A DNA stretch of 64,000 nucleotides from the NCBI RefSeq assembly GCF_024586455.1, contig NW_026089624.1, positions 18,319,341 to 18,383,340 on the forward strand, given 5' to 3'. Source of the DNA: Bactrocera neohumeralis (taxonomy: Eukaryota > Arthropoda > Insecta > Diptera > Tephritidae). The translations under genes were made by a program, and so were the position numbers. This document shows positions 21,195 through 32,405 of this stretch, piece after piece; within the stretch, counting starts at the first letter, position 1; every line of letters starts with the position of its first letter. Under the pieces are notes generated by a model, which ran no database searches, was not told the DNA's origin, and saw only the letters and a list, made by a program, of their open reading frames with translations.

Positions 21195-21932
21195 CCTGCG
21201 AGAGCTTTGCTGGACTCAGGCTCCTAGGTCAACTTTATGACGGAGGACTTTGCACAGACGTTACGGATTCGACGTCAGCACAAAACATTAAGCGTGATAG
21301 GAATTGGCAATTCCAATACAAAAGTGGGGTCAAAACTAACCGCATTTGTCAAGTCGCGGTTAAATAATTTTGAATTTTCGGCGGAATTCTGGGTAATGCG
21401 ATGCATTTCGGCAAATCAGCCAAACCATAACATCAATGTTAGTGGCTGGAAAATTCACAATATTGAATTGGCGGACCCAGAATTCCACAAATCTAAAAAA
21501 GTGGATATCCTTTTGGGTGCTGAAACATTTTTCGAGCTTTTAGCTGTTGGCCAAATTAAAAATGGTCCCAACCAACCAACTCTTCAGAAAACCCTTTTAG
21601 GATGGATTGTATCTGGCAAATACGCCAGTCATATAAGTTCTCCTCCCAGATTACATAGCACATTATGCCAAGCTGAAGAAGACTTAACGTCAATCGATTC
21701 AGTAGTCCAAAAATTTTGGGCTCTAGAAGAATTACCTTCAGAATCAAATGGCATTAAATTCACACAAGAGCAACAAGAGTGTGAAAACTTTTTCGTAAAT
21801 ACAACTCAAGTATTGCCTTCAGGACGGCTTCAAGTAAAGAGAGAATGCCTTTTAAAGTTGACCGTTAGTTACTCGGTCACTCCTATGAAACCGCAGTTCG
21901 GCGGTTTCAGGCCCTGGAGAGAAGGACATTAA
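21195..21932 (+). pseudogene. BEL/Pao aspartic protease region
   Basis: The active-site motif LLDSGS is at 21207-21224, followed directly by an in-frame TAG (21225-21227) and then VNFMTEDFAQTLRI. Downstream are VDILLGAETFFELLAVGQI and LQKTLLGWIVSGKY, the conserved end of the DUF1758 retroviral-like protease and the link to RT in BEL/Pao Pol. The enzyme family cleaves the element polyprotein. A single nonsense codon inside the active-site loop is enough to inactivate this copy. Confidence 0.85.
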
Positions 21933-21939
21933 AAGATAC

Positions 21940-22760
21940 AGAACTTCGTAAAATGTATCTGGACTTTATGAATGAATAGGATTCACGAACAATAAGATCC
22001 CGAGTGAGCCACACTACTTCATTCCGCATCAATGCGTTTTAAGGCCCGAGAGCACAACAACCAAATTACGTGTTGTATTTGATGCCTCGAGTCGATCTTC
22101 AACTCAAATAGCGTTGAATGAACTTTTGATGGTAGGTCCAACCATCCAAGAAGTGTTATACTCAACTCTTCTTCGTTTTCGCTTACATAAGTATGCACTA
22201 ACAGCGGACATTACTAAAATTTACCGTCAAATAATTATGCATGAAGAAGACTGAAATTGTCAGCTTATTGTGTGGAGAAAGCATCCTTCAGAGCAAATTC
22301 AATTTGTTCGTCTTAACACCGTAACATACGGCACTGCGCCTGCTCCATTTCTCGCAACACGGTGTTTGCAATTGCTCAGTGATGCCAATACAATGAAATA
22401 TCCACTCGGTTCATTGGCCATCAAAAGAGACTTTTATGTTGATGATTTATTACCAGGGTCCGAAAATTTTGAGTCTCTAGATCTTTTGAGAAGTGAGGTA
22501 AATAAAATATCAAACTCGGCAGGATTCACCTTAACGAAGTGGTTTTCGAACCACCCTAAATTTTTCGACAGTGATTGCATGCACTGAAAAGTCATTAAGC
22601 TTCAATGACAAAAGTTCCACTAAAACATTAGGAATCCATTGGTTGCCGAAAGAGGTTTTGTTTCGATTTGTTTTAGATGACAATTTTAATGATCTGTGAG
22701 CCACTAAACGAAACATATTGTCAGTTTCTGCTCGCCTTTTTTATCCTCTTGGATTACTAG
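21940..22760 (+). pseudogene. BEL/Pao reverse transcriptase
   Basis: Readable blocks are TKLRVVFDASSRS (first RT block), LTADITKIYRQIIMHEED (catalytic Asp in ADI), TVTYGTAPAPFLATRCL and FYVDDLLPGSE (YVDD-type catalytic box near 22440). YVDD with the GTAPAPFLA block is characteristic of BEL/Pao. A TGA follows EED near 22253, and frames change near 22590 and 22700. Confidence 0.88.
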
Positions 22761-22815
22761 CCCCACTAGTTACCAAAGCAAAAGCACGAGCTTTGGATCC
22801 AAAAACTAGATTGGG

Positions 22816-23292
22816 ATGAGTCGATTCATTTGCGCCACTAGCTGGCAGAACTTTAAAGCCAACCTAATGCAGCTCTCATCGATAAGCATTCCTCGTTACG
22901 TAAACGTTGAGTCGAGTGCCATCTGCCAAATACATGGCTTCTCCGACGCTTCAATAAGGGCGAACGGATGCTGCATATACATACGAAGCCAATCTGCTAG
23001 TGGTATTAAATGCATGCTGCTTACTGCAAAGTCTAGAGTGGCTCCGCTGAAGACCAAATCTTTTCCGCGTCTTGAGCTCTCGGCAGCACATCTTCTTTCG
23101 AAATTATGGTCAAGAGTAGCGCCTATGTTGAGTCGACATTTCGAAAATATTACATTTTGGACAGACTCTGAAATCATTTTACATTGGATTAAAACACATC
23201 CATCTTCACTACAAACCTTCATCGCCAACAGAGTGTCCGAAATTCAAGAGTTAACTGACAAAGTACATTGGCGACATGTGCCAACGAAATAA
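22816..23292 (+). pseudogene. BEL/Pao RNase H region
   Basis: The frame contains IHGFSDASIRANGCCIYIRS, a Pao-family RNase H start with the first catalytic Asp. PRLELSAAHLLSKL carries the Glu and FWTDSEIILHWIKTH the next Asp. VHWRHVPTK marks the end and a TAA follows at 23290-23292. The family degrades RNA in the RNA:DNA hybrid. The frame shift before 22816 separates it from RT. Confidence 0.88.
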
Positions 23293-23307
23293 AATCCTGC
23301 GGATCAA

Positions 23308-24990
23308 GTGTCTCGGGGTTGTAACGTGGACGAATTGAATAATTCGATATGGTTTGGCGGTCCACAGTTCCTCCTAGAAGACCCTGCATTATGGCGAATT
23401 AATAACCACTTCCAGCTCTCACCAGAAGAAGAAGCATTAGAGAAGAAGAAAAATTCGTTTACACTAATTTCAACTACTGAGAAAAATTCAATATTGGACC
23501 TTATTGAAAAATTTACTTCTCATAAAAAATTGTTTCGTGTGATCGCATACATATCACGATGGATAAGACGACCACCAAAATCCTCCATAGGACAGGATCT
23601 GACTTCAGAAGGGCTAAACTTGAGTTTTCTAAAAATTGCACAGGTGGTCCAACATTCAGAATTTTCGGATGTTATTCAAAAATTGCATAAAGGTACCACC
23701 CTACCCGCAAACTTGCAAAAACTCAACCCGTTTTTGCATGAGCACTCGGATACGTCGCTGTCATTCAAATTAATCCGAGTAGGAGGTCGCCTATTAAATA
23801 CACCTCTCCCATACGATGCCAAATTTCCGCTTTTATTAAATAAAAGTTCGCACTTCGTTATAACGTATTTACGGTTCCTGCATATTCGAAATCACCACGC
23901 TGGGGCTAAAGCGTTGGTGGCGCTTCTTCGAGAACGCATATGGCTAATTTTTGCCCGAGAAGCTTGCAGTAGAACCGTAAGAAACTGTATACATTGTTTT
24001 CATTATAAGCCGAAGTTGCAAAACCAAATAATGGGAAATTTGCCAGTCGAAAGACTTCGAGCACTACGGCCCTTTCTTATATGTGGCGTAGATTTTTGTG
24101 GTCCGATATACACAACTCTAAAAATACGCGGTCGACCACCCGCAAAAACATATATTGCAGTTTTCATTTGCTTTACGTCCAAAGCAGTAAATTTAGTATT
24201 AGTTTCGGACCTATCTTCTAATTCATTTATTCTCGCCCTAAAAAGGTTCATTGGACGCCGAGGAATGCCGACGAAGATATTCAGCGACAAGGCCACCAAT
24301 TTCGTCGGCGCCGATCGCAAGCTGCGCGAGCTGAAGGAGGCGTTTCTGGCAATGGGTCCTGAATTGAGGAGATTCGCAGCAGACGAAGGGTGCAGCTTCA
24401 CCTATATACCACCAAGGGCGCCGCGGATTCGGCGGATTATGGGAAGCCGCGGTGAATTCCGCCAAACACCATATCGTTCGCGTAATCGGCACCGCGCTAC
24501 TCACAGCAGAGGAGCTAGCAACACTGTTGGCCGAAGTGGAGGCTATCCTCAACTCTCGTCCCCTAGTACCCCTGAGTCAAGACCCCAACGACGGCGAGGC
24601 GTTAACACCGGCGCATCTACTGATAGGATGCAGCGGACCCAGTTCGTTGTTGCGAGAGATGGCAACTTGTTTGCTGTCTCAAGCAACAGTTCTGGCGACA
24701 GTGGTCCAAAGTTTACCTGACGGGCCTTCAGGAACGCAACAAGTGGCGGCACCTCAAGCGCAACATGCAGCTCAACTCGTTCTCGTCCACGAGGACAACG
24801 TGCCACCGCAGCAGTGGGTACTAGGGCGCGTCGTCGCAACCGTCCGAAGGGCAAGACGGCAAGGTGCGAGTCGCAGACGTGGCGACTAAGGCGGTCACAA
24901 TTAAGCGCCCTATCCACAAGCTGGCCTTGCTTCCACTGGAAATTGAAGGAATCTGATCCTGTCAAGGTGGCCGGTGTTGCGTCAAGCGAC
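23308..24990 (+). pseudogene. BEL/Pao integrase and C-terminal domain
   Basis: After a linker, the zinc-binding H-H-C-C module is visible as HIRNHHAGAKAL and then CSRTVRNCIHC. The integrase core follows with GVDFCGPIY (first Asp) and IFSDKATNFVGA (second Asp). A frame change near 24430 interrupts the block that should carry the catalytic Glu. The other frame continues with LLAEVEAILNSRPLVPLS and LTPAHLLIG, the usual BEL end. Base composition changes sharply to GC-rich near 24245 inside the core, suggesting two source elements. A further shift lies near 24700. Confidence 0.88.
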
Positions 24991-25440
24991 AAATTTATAC
25001 CTAAAATAAAAATAATAAATGAATTGTTAAAAAATGAATTATAAAAATTATAAAATATTGAATTCTATTGTTATTATTAACTTACCTTAATAATACATTT
25101 TTAATACTAAGTTATTACTCACCTTACTTACCTCAATGTAATCTTTTACAATATTTAACGAAAGTTGAAAATGACCATACTTACCGCTTTTTTAAGACAT
25201 ATGAACATTACCACTAGTTTAAGCCGTTAGTTAAGATTTAGGCTAAGCAACTAAATGAAATTAAATAAATGCGTTATTGTATTCGAACCGTGAAACCGTA
25301 CGCACGCGTTTTAATTTGTTGAATATTTGAGTTACTTTCTCGAGACAGGCAATTGGTGTGTTTCTCTTAATTTATAATCGCGCCTCCCAATTTTTAGTAA
25401 CGTTTTCGTATCTCAAAAAGGCTTGAGATTTTTCAATGAG
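24991..25440. other. AT-rich DNA, probable BEL 3' untranslated/LTR region
   Basis: No open frame of note. AATAAATGCGTTATTGTATT near 25262 contains a possible poly(A) signal, and CTCGAGACAGGCA near 25340 could be near an LTR end. No matching 5' LTR was found, so the limits are uncertain. Confidence 0.4.
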
Positions 25441-25892
25441 AATGTCAAGGGACAGCTTTTTTTGTATATGGAATGTAAACAAATATCAGGTGACAATTTA
25501 GAGCCGGCAAAATATGTATATGAGGCAGCTGCACAACAACATAACTGTATCCATAAGAAGTGTGTATTTTAACATTTGCATCGCGCTCATTGTGTACAGC
25601 ACATGAGATGCTGCTTATTTACTAGTAAATAACTATTTGGGTTGTTATTGTTTGTTGTACGGATAGTGCACTTCTATTGTTCCAAGATAAGGTTGTTTTG
25701 ATGATTTTTCTTTAATGTTGTTCGTTTACCGAAACATAAAGTTGTTTGTTTGTTAAGGATTGTTTGTTGTAGTGATAGTTCATTTTAATTGTTCCAATTC
25801 AGTGTTTCCTTGATGCACTCTGTTTACTGAAACAAAAGGTTGCTTTGATGTTTATTACTAGAAGTATTATAAGGAATACGTTCCTTAACTAG
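25441..25892 (-). repeat. LTR-like repeat, inverted relative of the 62.8 kb LTR
   Basis: The right edge (ATAAGGAATACGTTCCTTAA, 25871-25890) and the adjoining ACCTTTTGTTTCAGTAAACA (complement of 25824-25843) match 62770-62840 in opposite orientation. Inside, a roughly 100-bp word set (TTGTTTGTTGTA, TTCTATTGTTCC / TTTTAATTGTTCC) occurs twice. It stops where RTE sequence begins at 25893. It is probably a solo LTR or LTR fragment; the left end is uncertain. Confidence 0.55.
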
Positions 25893-27297
25893 CGCGTGGA
25901 GAGCACCTATGAGAGCTGCTCCCGCCACGATGTCAAAATTGTGTTGGCGACTTTAACGCGAGGGTGGGCAAAGAAAGTCTCTTTGGCGTAGCAGTCGGTA
26001 AATTCAGCCTCCACGAGGAAACATCCCCAAATGGGTTGAGGCGGATCGACTTCGCCGAGGCCAGAAATAAATATATTTAGTAGTACTAGATTCCATCATA
26101 AGGAAATGCAGCAACTACCTGGCTGTCTCCGGATCGTAAAAAAATATCTATAATGTAGCACGAACTTTTTTTTTTTGACTTCACAAAATTTCATCGATTT
26201 ACCTCTAGTAGTTTATGAAAAAATAATTTTATATAGTACACTAAATTTCAACCTTCAATAACTTAAACAAAAAATAGAATTTTGGCGAAATATTTATATC
26301 ATGGGGTATGCGTCTTATCCCTTTCCTAATGAACTGCTATTCTTCAAAATTGGTGATTTTGCGAAATTTTCATGGACCACTTGACGTGGTTTGACCCAGC
26401 TGTCTTTGACAGCACGAAAAAGAGCTGCCTTTATGCGCGATTAGGTATCCCCGCAAAACTAATACGGCTGTGTAAGATGTCGTTGAGCAATACCAGAAGC
26501 TCCATCTGTATCGGGAAGGACCTCTCCGAGCCGTTCGATACCAAATGAGGTTTTAGACATGGCGACTCCCTATCGTGCGACTTCTTCAATCTGCTGCTGG
26601 AGCAAATAGTTCGAGCAGTTGAACTAAACAGAGAAGGAACAATCTTCTATAAGAGTGTACAGCTTCTGACGTATGCTGATGATATTGATATCATTGGCCT
26701 TAACAACCGCACCGTTCTGTTTTCTCCAGAATGGGTAAGGCAGCGAAGCAAATGGGTCTGGTGGTGAACGGGAGCATGACGAAATATCTACGGTCATCCC
26801 ACCCACGTCACTGTTGACAGTCATAACTTCGAAAGTGTAGATAATTTCGTTTATCTTCGAACCATCATCAACACCAGCAACAACGTCGGCCTCAAAATCC
26901 AACGCGAATATCTCTTGCCAACAGGTGCTAATTCGGATTGAGTAGGCAATTGAGAACCAAAGTCCTATCTCGAACAAAAACCAAACTCTATAAGTCACTC
27001 ACTATTCCCGCCGTCTATATTCTGCACTATAACAACATCTGATGAGTCGACGTTGCGAGTTGTTCAAAGAAAAGTTCTGCGAAAGACTTATGGTCCCTTG
27101 CGTTGGCCACAGCGAATATCGCAATCGATGGAACGATGAGCTGTATGAGTACCCGCCGGGGGAAGCAGAGAAAGAGCTCCACTCCGAGGTGGAGAAAGAC
27201 CTGGCTACGCTTGGAATCTCCATTTGGCGCCTTGTTGCAAAAAGAAGAAACGACTGGCGTGCTGTTGTTAACTCGGCTATAAGGAAAAAGAAGAAGT
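25893..27297 (+). mobile_element. RTE-clade LINE, copy C, heavily decayed
   Basis: The trace starts inside the endonuclease (match to GCGCTTGGAGCGCGCTTATG), covers the GDFNAR region, then is replaced by foreign AT-rich DNA at about 26155-26400. It resumes in the RT palm (CTTTGACAGCACGAAAAAGA) and ends in GAAAAAGAAGAAG. Many frameshifts and small deletions make it the most decayed of the longer RTE copies. It begins exactly at the edge of an LTR-like repeat. Confidence 0.8.
26395..27297 (+). pseudogene. RTE reverse transcriptase remnant, copy C
   Basis: In shifting frames one can read FDSTKKSCLYARL, the FDTK-stop-GF block and LLTYADDIDIIGL (YADD near 26670). The thumb region and the C-terminal WRLVAKRRNDWRAVVNSAI follow. 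A TGA replaces the Arg codon after FDTK at 26544. The section with HVVRM is deleted. There is no coding capacity. Confidence 0.75.
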
Positions 27298-27560
27298 GTT
27301 CATCTTTTATTCCTATTTCACAGGGCGTAAGGGAGCCATACCACGCCTACTTCCCATATAACTACGGTGACCATAATTTCAAATCGAAAAAACAGAATAT
27401 TTTTTAAGAACAAATTTATTTAATTGAAGAAACAAAAATTAACATAAAAAACATAAATCAGTCTCCTTTGATTTACATATACATATATACATATATATAT
27501 GTATTAAAAAGCTTATTTTTAAATTAAGTATTACATAAAAACATGAATATGCATTGAATG
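27298..27560. other. Non-coding interval
   Basis: Contains GCGTAAGGGAGCCATACCAC near 27324 and a TATACATATATATG simple stretch near 27476-27505. Nothing else is supported. Confidence 0.5.
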
Positions 27561-27564
27561 CAAA

Positions 27565-27945
27565 TTAATTGTACTTTTCAGAGGAATACATTTTTGTAAT
27601 CAAATTTTCTTCGTTTTGTAAGAAATTTTTAAACTCTATGCATTTCATTTCATAGTTGCACATTGTAACTAAAATTGACTTCACAGTCTCAATTCTCATT
27701 TGCGATTTTTCGTTTGTCCATATATTATTTAAAATGGAAAATACCCTTTCTGTTGGAGCATTTGAGCCCGTTAAACATAAATTAAATTCGACTATTTTAC
27801 ATATATTTTGATAAGGTACATATTGTTTTTTTAAATGTTGAAATGTTGTTTGGTCAACTGGCTTTTTATTTTCCTCCCATTGAATAAGTTATTTTGAGTT
27901 ACATAACTTTTAACGCAGGTGAATTCATCAAGCAATTCACTGTCA
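27565..27945 (-). pseudogene. hAT-type transposase C-terminal (dimerisation) segment
   Basis: On the minus strand a frame from 27879 to the TAA at 27567-27565 reads EENKKPVDQTTFQHLKKQY, then LTGSNAPTERVFSILNNIWT and KSILVTMCNYEM. The S-N-A-x-x-E-R-x-F-S block followed by a helix is the hAT family C-terminal dimerisation motif. Upstream, 27945-27885 adds LLDEFTCVKSYVTQ in a shifted frame. The catalytic core, BED zinc finger and TIRs are not found. It was cut on the upstream side by the tandem repeat that starts near 27990. Confidence 0.7.
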
Positions 27946-27994
27946 TTAATATTAGTGTTGCTTCTCTTTTCCATAATCCCAAATGGCACAGATA

Positions 27995-28677
27995 TCGGTT
28001 GCACCGAAGCTAAATACCCTTCACAGGTGCATTTCTGTTAGTAACTATGTGTTCAGTTTGTATGGAAGCTATATGCCATAGTTAACCGATCTGATCAATT
28101 TCTTCGGAGATTACATTGTTACCTTAGAAAATAACATATACCAAATTTCGTTAATATATCTTGTCAAATGTGAAAGTTGTCCATACAAGAACTTGATTCC
28201 GATCGTTCAGTTTGTATGGCAGCTATATGATATAGTTAACCGATCTGAACAATTTCTTCGGAGATTACATTGTTGCCTTAGAAATTAATATATATCTTGT
28301 CAAATGTTAAAGTTGTCCATACAAGAACTTGATTCCGATCGTTCAGTTCATGGCAGCTATATGCTATAGTTAACCGATCTGAACAATTTCTTCGGAGATT
28401 GCATTGTTGCCTTAGAAAATAATATATACCAAATTTCGTGAATATATCTTGTCAAATGTGAAAGTTGTCCATACAAGAACTTGATTCCGATCGTTCAGTT
28501 TGTATGGGAACTACATGTTATAGTGGTCCGATATCGGTCGTTCCGACAAATGAACAGCTTCTTAAAGAGAAAATGACGTTTGCAAAATTTCAAAACGATA
28601 TCTTAAAAACTGAGGGACTAGTTCGTATATATGCAGACAGACAGACGGACAGACAGACGGACATGGCTAAATCGTAA
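27995..28677 (+). repeat. ~154-bp tandem repeat ending in GACAGACGGACA tract
   Basis: GTTCAGTTTGTATGG-type units start at 28051, 28205, 28341 and 28493, spacings of 154, 136 and 152 bp. Each contains CTTCGGAGATTACATTGTTG, TATCTTGTCAAATGT and CATACAAGAACTTGATTCCG. The array is followed by CGGTCGTTCCGACAAATGA, then CAGACAGACGGACAGACAG and GGACATGGCTAAATCG. Sequences of this kind are widespread in fly genomes from general knowledge. No protein is encoded. The array is cut at 28677 by the LOA 3' end. Confidence 0.8.
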
Positions 28678-28792
28678 AATTATTGTGGACATCCCACAGA
28701 TTCTTAGCCCAAATCCAACCAAAATTATTATATCTGTGCGCCAAAATACCGAAAACGACCTAGGGTCTATTTTGTCCATGCCCTCTACGATA

Positions 28793-31700
28793 TCACCATA
28801 CAATGTCTTCCCAGAGTCCCAGCAGCCTGAATAGCTCTGAGGCTGCTAGTTTGCCGGGCGCTACTGAGGTGATGTGATCCCTGCTGATATAGATGGAATC
28901 CAGGGCCTTAAGCCTTTTTCCACAGATTGCTGTGCAATCCAGGATTAGGTGTGCTGGTGTTTCCTGTTCCAGGTCGCAGAACCGGCAGTTAGCACAGGAG
29001 ACTATGCCCATGTTGGACAAGTGCTTCCTGAGCCTGCAGTGCCCTGTGTAAATTGCGACGAGGAGACGGAATTTGTCACGGGGGAGGTGAATAAGTTCCT
29101 TGAACCTGGAGAGACTGTACCCCCCTAGTAGCAGTTTGGCGTGGCGCATGCCTGATGATTGTTGCCAATGCCGTTCTCTCTCCGTTCTTTCCTCCGTGCG
29201 GAGCAGCTCCTTAAAAGTGTGGGATCCTACCGCTATGTATGGTTCTGGTCCCATCACCTTGGACGCTGCCGCAGCGCGGGCCAGTTCGTCGGCCTTCTCG
29301 TTTCCTTCTATTCCTTTGTGCCCTGGCACCCAAATTAGGTGCACCCGGTTGCACAAGGACAGGCGGTTTAGCCTTTCTATGCATTCCTCAACTAAAAGCG
29401 ATTTGATCTCATATGATGAAATCGCCTTTAGTGCCGCTTGGCTATCACTGAGAATAGCTATACGCTGGTTGCGATAGTTGCGGCTGAGGTTGACTTCAGC
29501 GCACTGACCTATGGCAAAAACTTCAGCCTGGAAGATACTTGGGAAGCAGCCCATTGGTATGGACAGCTTAGTACGCGGTCCCGCAATACCTGCCCCAATA
29601 CCCTCCGGTGTTTTTGAGCCATCAGTGTACCACTGAATGGTACTGTCTTCCAGCAGTCTTTCCAGCGTGGAATCGCTCCACTCCGTCTTGCTGCCGAGAG
29701 TAACTTTGAAATTTCTTTTGAAGTTTATTTTCTTCGTTGTGCCGTCCTTTGGGAGGAGGACTAGCGGTGTGCTTTCCGCCAGTACGTCCATCTGTCTGGA
29801 GGACATTAACTTTCCTCTACCGCAGCCTTCTGCTGACATTAGCAGCATGGTGTGTTTTGCTGCTTGTTTTATCACCTGGTGCAGCGGTGTGAGCTCCAAT
29901 ATGACTTTCAGTGCCACAGTGGGGCATGTGCGCATTGCCCCGAAGCACAGACAAGGCAAGTCTTTGCAGCTTTGATAGTCTCCGGATCACCGAAGACTGA
30001 GCTGCTTTGGTGGCCCAAGCCACCGCTCCATAGGTGATAATAGGCCTTACTATCATGGTATACAGCCATCTAATGATTCCTGGCTTACAGCCCCATGATC
30101 TGCCGGCCAGGCGTCTGCATACCATAAGTGCTCTAGTTGCTTTGGACAGCGTTAAGTCCAAATGCCTACTCCACCGTAGTGATGAGTCTAAAGTGAGGCC
30201 AAGGAATTTGACCTCTTTCGACATTTCCACCTCTGTGCCTCCTAATGTTAGGGACCTCAGGCCCGGAAGAGATCTCCGCCTAGTGAATGGGACTACGGTA
30301 GTTTTTGCTGGGTTGATGTTTAGCCCTACCGTGTTGCACCATCCTTTCGCCAGGTTTAAGCCCCTTTGGACAATGTCACAGAGAGTGTTTTCAAATCTGC
30401 CTCTCGCCATTATGACGATGTCATCCGCGTACCCTTGACAGCGGATTCCATTGCTGGCGAGCAACTCGAGGAGTTCAGAGGGGATAGTACTCCCCCTGTG
30501 GGCAGCCCCTTGTGGTGCCAAGACGAATCTTGCTTTCCCCCACCGTTGTTTCCGCTACCCTAGTACGCAGAAGGGCTTCTATCCATCTGCATATTGGAGT
30601 GGTAACGTTCCTTCTCTCAAGTGCCTTGATCACGCTAGTGTGAGACGCATTGTCAAAGGCACCCTCAATGTCTAGGAAGGCGCAGATCGCAACCTCGCCG
30701 TTATCCAGCGAATCTTGCAGCTCAGACGTGAGTTGGTACAGAGCAGTGTTTGTGGATCTGCCCGCTCTGTACGCATGTTGCCTGGCATGTAGGGGTGCGT
30801 TCTTCAGCGCTTCCGATCGAATGTGGTTATCTATTACTTTCTCCATCCCCTTTAGCATGAAGGATGTGAGACTTATAGGCCGGAATGATTTGGCTAGCGA
30901 ATAGTCTCTCCTCCCTACTTTGGGGATGAAGATTACCTTTGCAATTCTCCATGGCTCAGGTATATACGACATTGCCAGGCTGTCTCTCATCAGCCCTAGC
31001 AGGTGTGGCAGGAGAGTATCCATACCTTGCTGCAAGAGGGCCGGGAAGACGCCGTCCACTCCCGGTGACTTATAGACTGAAAAGGAGGCCAGTGCCCATC
31101 TGACTGAGTCCGCAGTGAACAAATTCTTTGCAGTCAGCCAGTCTGAGCGGTCCGGCCTGCGTTTGTCCGATGCTGGAGTTAGGTCGGCTTGAACCGTCTC
31201 CGGGAAGTGCGCCTGTAAGAGTGTTTCTGCCCTCTCCTCCGCGCTAGTCGTATAGGTCCCGTCCTGTCTCTTTAGGGATAATACTGTGTCCGTCTTACCT
31301 CTCGACAACGCCTTATGCAGCCGAGCTGCCTCCGGGGTCGAGGAGACGCTGTCACAGAATTTCCTGAAACTGTTTGTCTTGGCAAGCCTGATCTCTTTAT
31401 TGTAGATTGTTAGGTGCCGTTTGTATTCTTCCCAGCTGCCTGTGCGCTTGGCTTTATTAAACAGCCTTCGCACCTTTTGTCTGAGAGCTGAGAGTTTACT
31501 AGACCACCAGGGGCACGTTTGTTTACTGGTGGTCGCTTTCAGTGGACAAGCACAATGATAGGCGTCCATAATGGACTGGTTTATTGCACTTAGTCTGCTC
31601 TCCAGTCCAATTGTGGAGGATCTACCATCTGCCTGCCTCACTCTGCTTATGCTTATGTTTAGGGTTTCTTTGTAGATACCCCAATTCGTATTTCTAGGGT

Positions 31701-32376
31701 TGCGTGTCGGAGGTTTGTCCTCGACTTCTACCCTCAGAGCAAACCGAATGATCCTGTGATCTGACAGTGAGGGTTCTTCTGACACCCGCCACTGTGAGAT
31801 CAGCCCGATCATGTCTTCGTTGCTCAGGGTAATGTCTAGGACTTCCCTGCGAACACTAGTTACAAAAGTGGGCTCACAGCCTACATTCTCTATGTTTATA
31901 TTATGACTAATTATAAATTCTAGAAGTGACTCACCCCTCACCTTGCAGTCCGTGCTACCCCATTCCGTGTGATGCGCATTGGCATCGCATCCCAGGGTCA
32001 GGGGAAGTTTGTTGATCCTGCAATACTCCACCAGATTGAGTATCGATGGGGGGGGGGGTGCCGTGGCCATCTCCCCCGGGAAGTATGCGGATGAGAGGAC
32101 GAAGTCCGAACCTTCCTTGTCCTTCACCTGTACCGCCACCAGATCTTGCGTTAGAAATTCTGAAATACAGAAAAAGTCTATATCGGCTCTAACGACTACA
32201 CAAGAGCGGGGTCTCTCGCTAGAGAGATCCCAGATTACCTTGCTTCCTTTCGTGTTGAGGCCTCTTACCTCTCCTTTAACCACCCAAGGCTCTTGGATCA
32301 AGAGGATGCCCAGGTTATCCGAGATGAACCTTTTCACGATGACAGCCGAGGCTGCCGATGCGTGATGTAGGTTCAC
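28793..32376 (-). pseudogene. LOA ORF2: endonuclease, RT and RNase H
   Basis: The frame is open from before 32376 (VAQVNLHHASAAS). Endonuclease motifs are LLIQEPWVV, LGCDANAHHTEWGS and LSDHRIIRFAL. RT shows KSPGVDGVFPALLQ, AFLDIEGAFDNASH, then after a break near 30490 QGYADDIVIMARG. RNase H shows QWYTDGSKTPEG, EVFAIGQCAE, AILSDSQAAL and WVPGHKGIEGNEKADELA. A Cys-His cluster (CRFCDLEQETPAHLILDC) lies at the C-terminus. Two lesions are clear: a small deletion after GCPQG near 30500 and a one-base slip near 29960. All catalytic residues named are retained, so decay is mild. Confidence 0.88.
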
Positions 32377-32405
32377 CTGAGCAACTTCTATGCCGGCGCT
32401 GGAGT

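Larger units (their letters stand above)
16947..25300 (+). mobile_element. BEL/Pao LTR retrotransposon, split by RTE
   Basis: In order on the plus strand: gag capsid region, zinc knuckles, aspartic protease, reverse transcriptase with YVDD, RNase H and integrase, the BEL/Pao order. An RTE LINE of 3250 bp (17274-20523) sits inside gag. The frame is broken at several points, including 17125, the TGA near 20760, the TAG at 21225-21227, the RT region near 22250 and the integrase near 24430. LTRs were not defined by matching. AT-rich DNA at 25000-25330 probably includes the 3' LTR, and 16.2-16.9 kb the 5' one. Confidence 0.85.
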
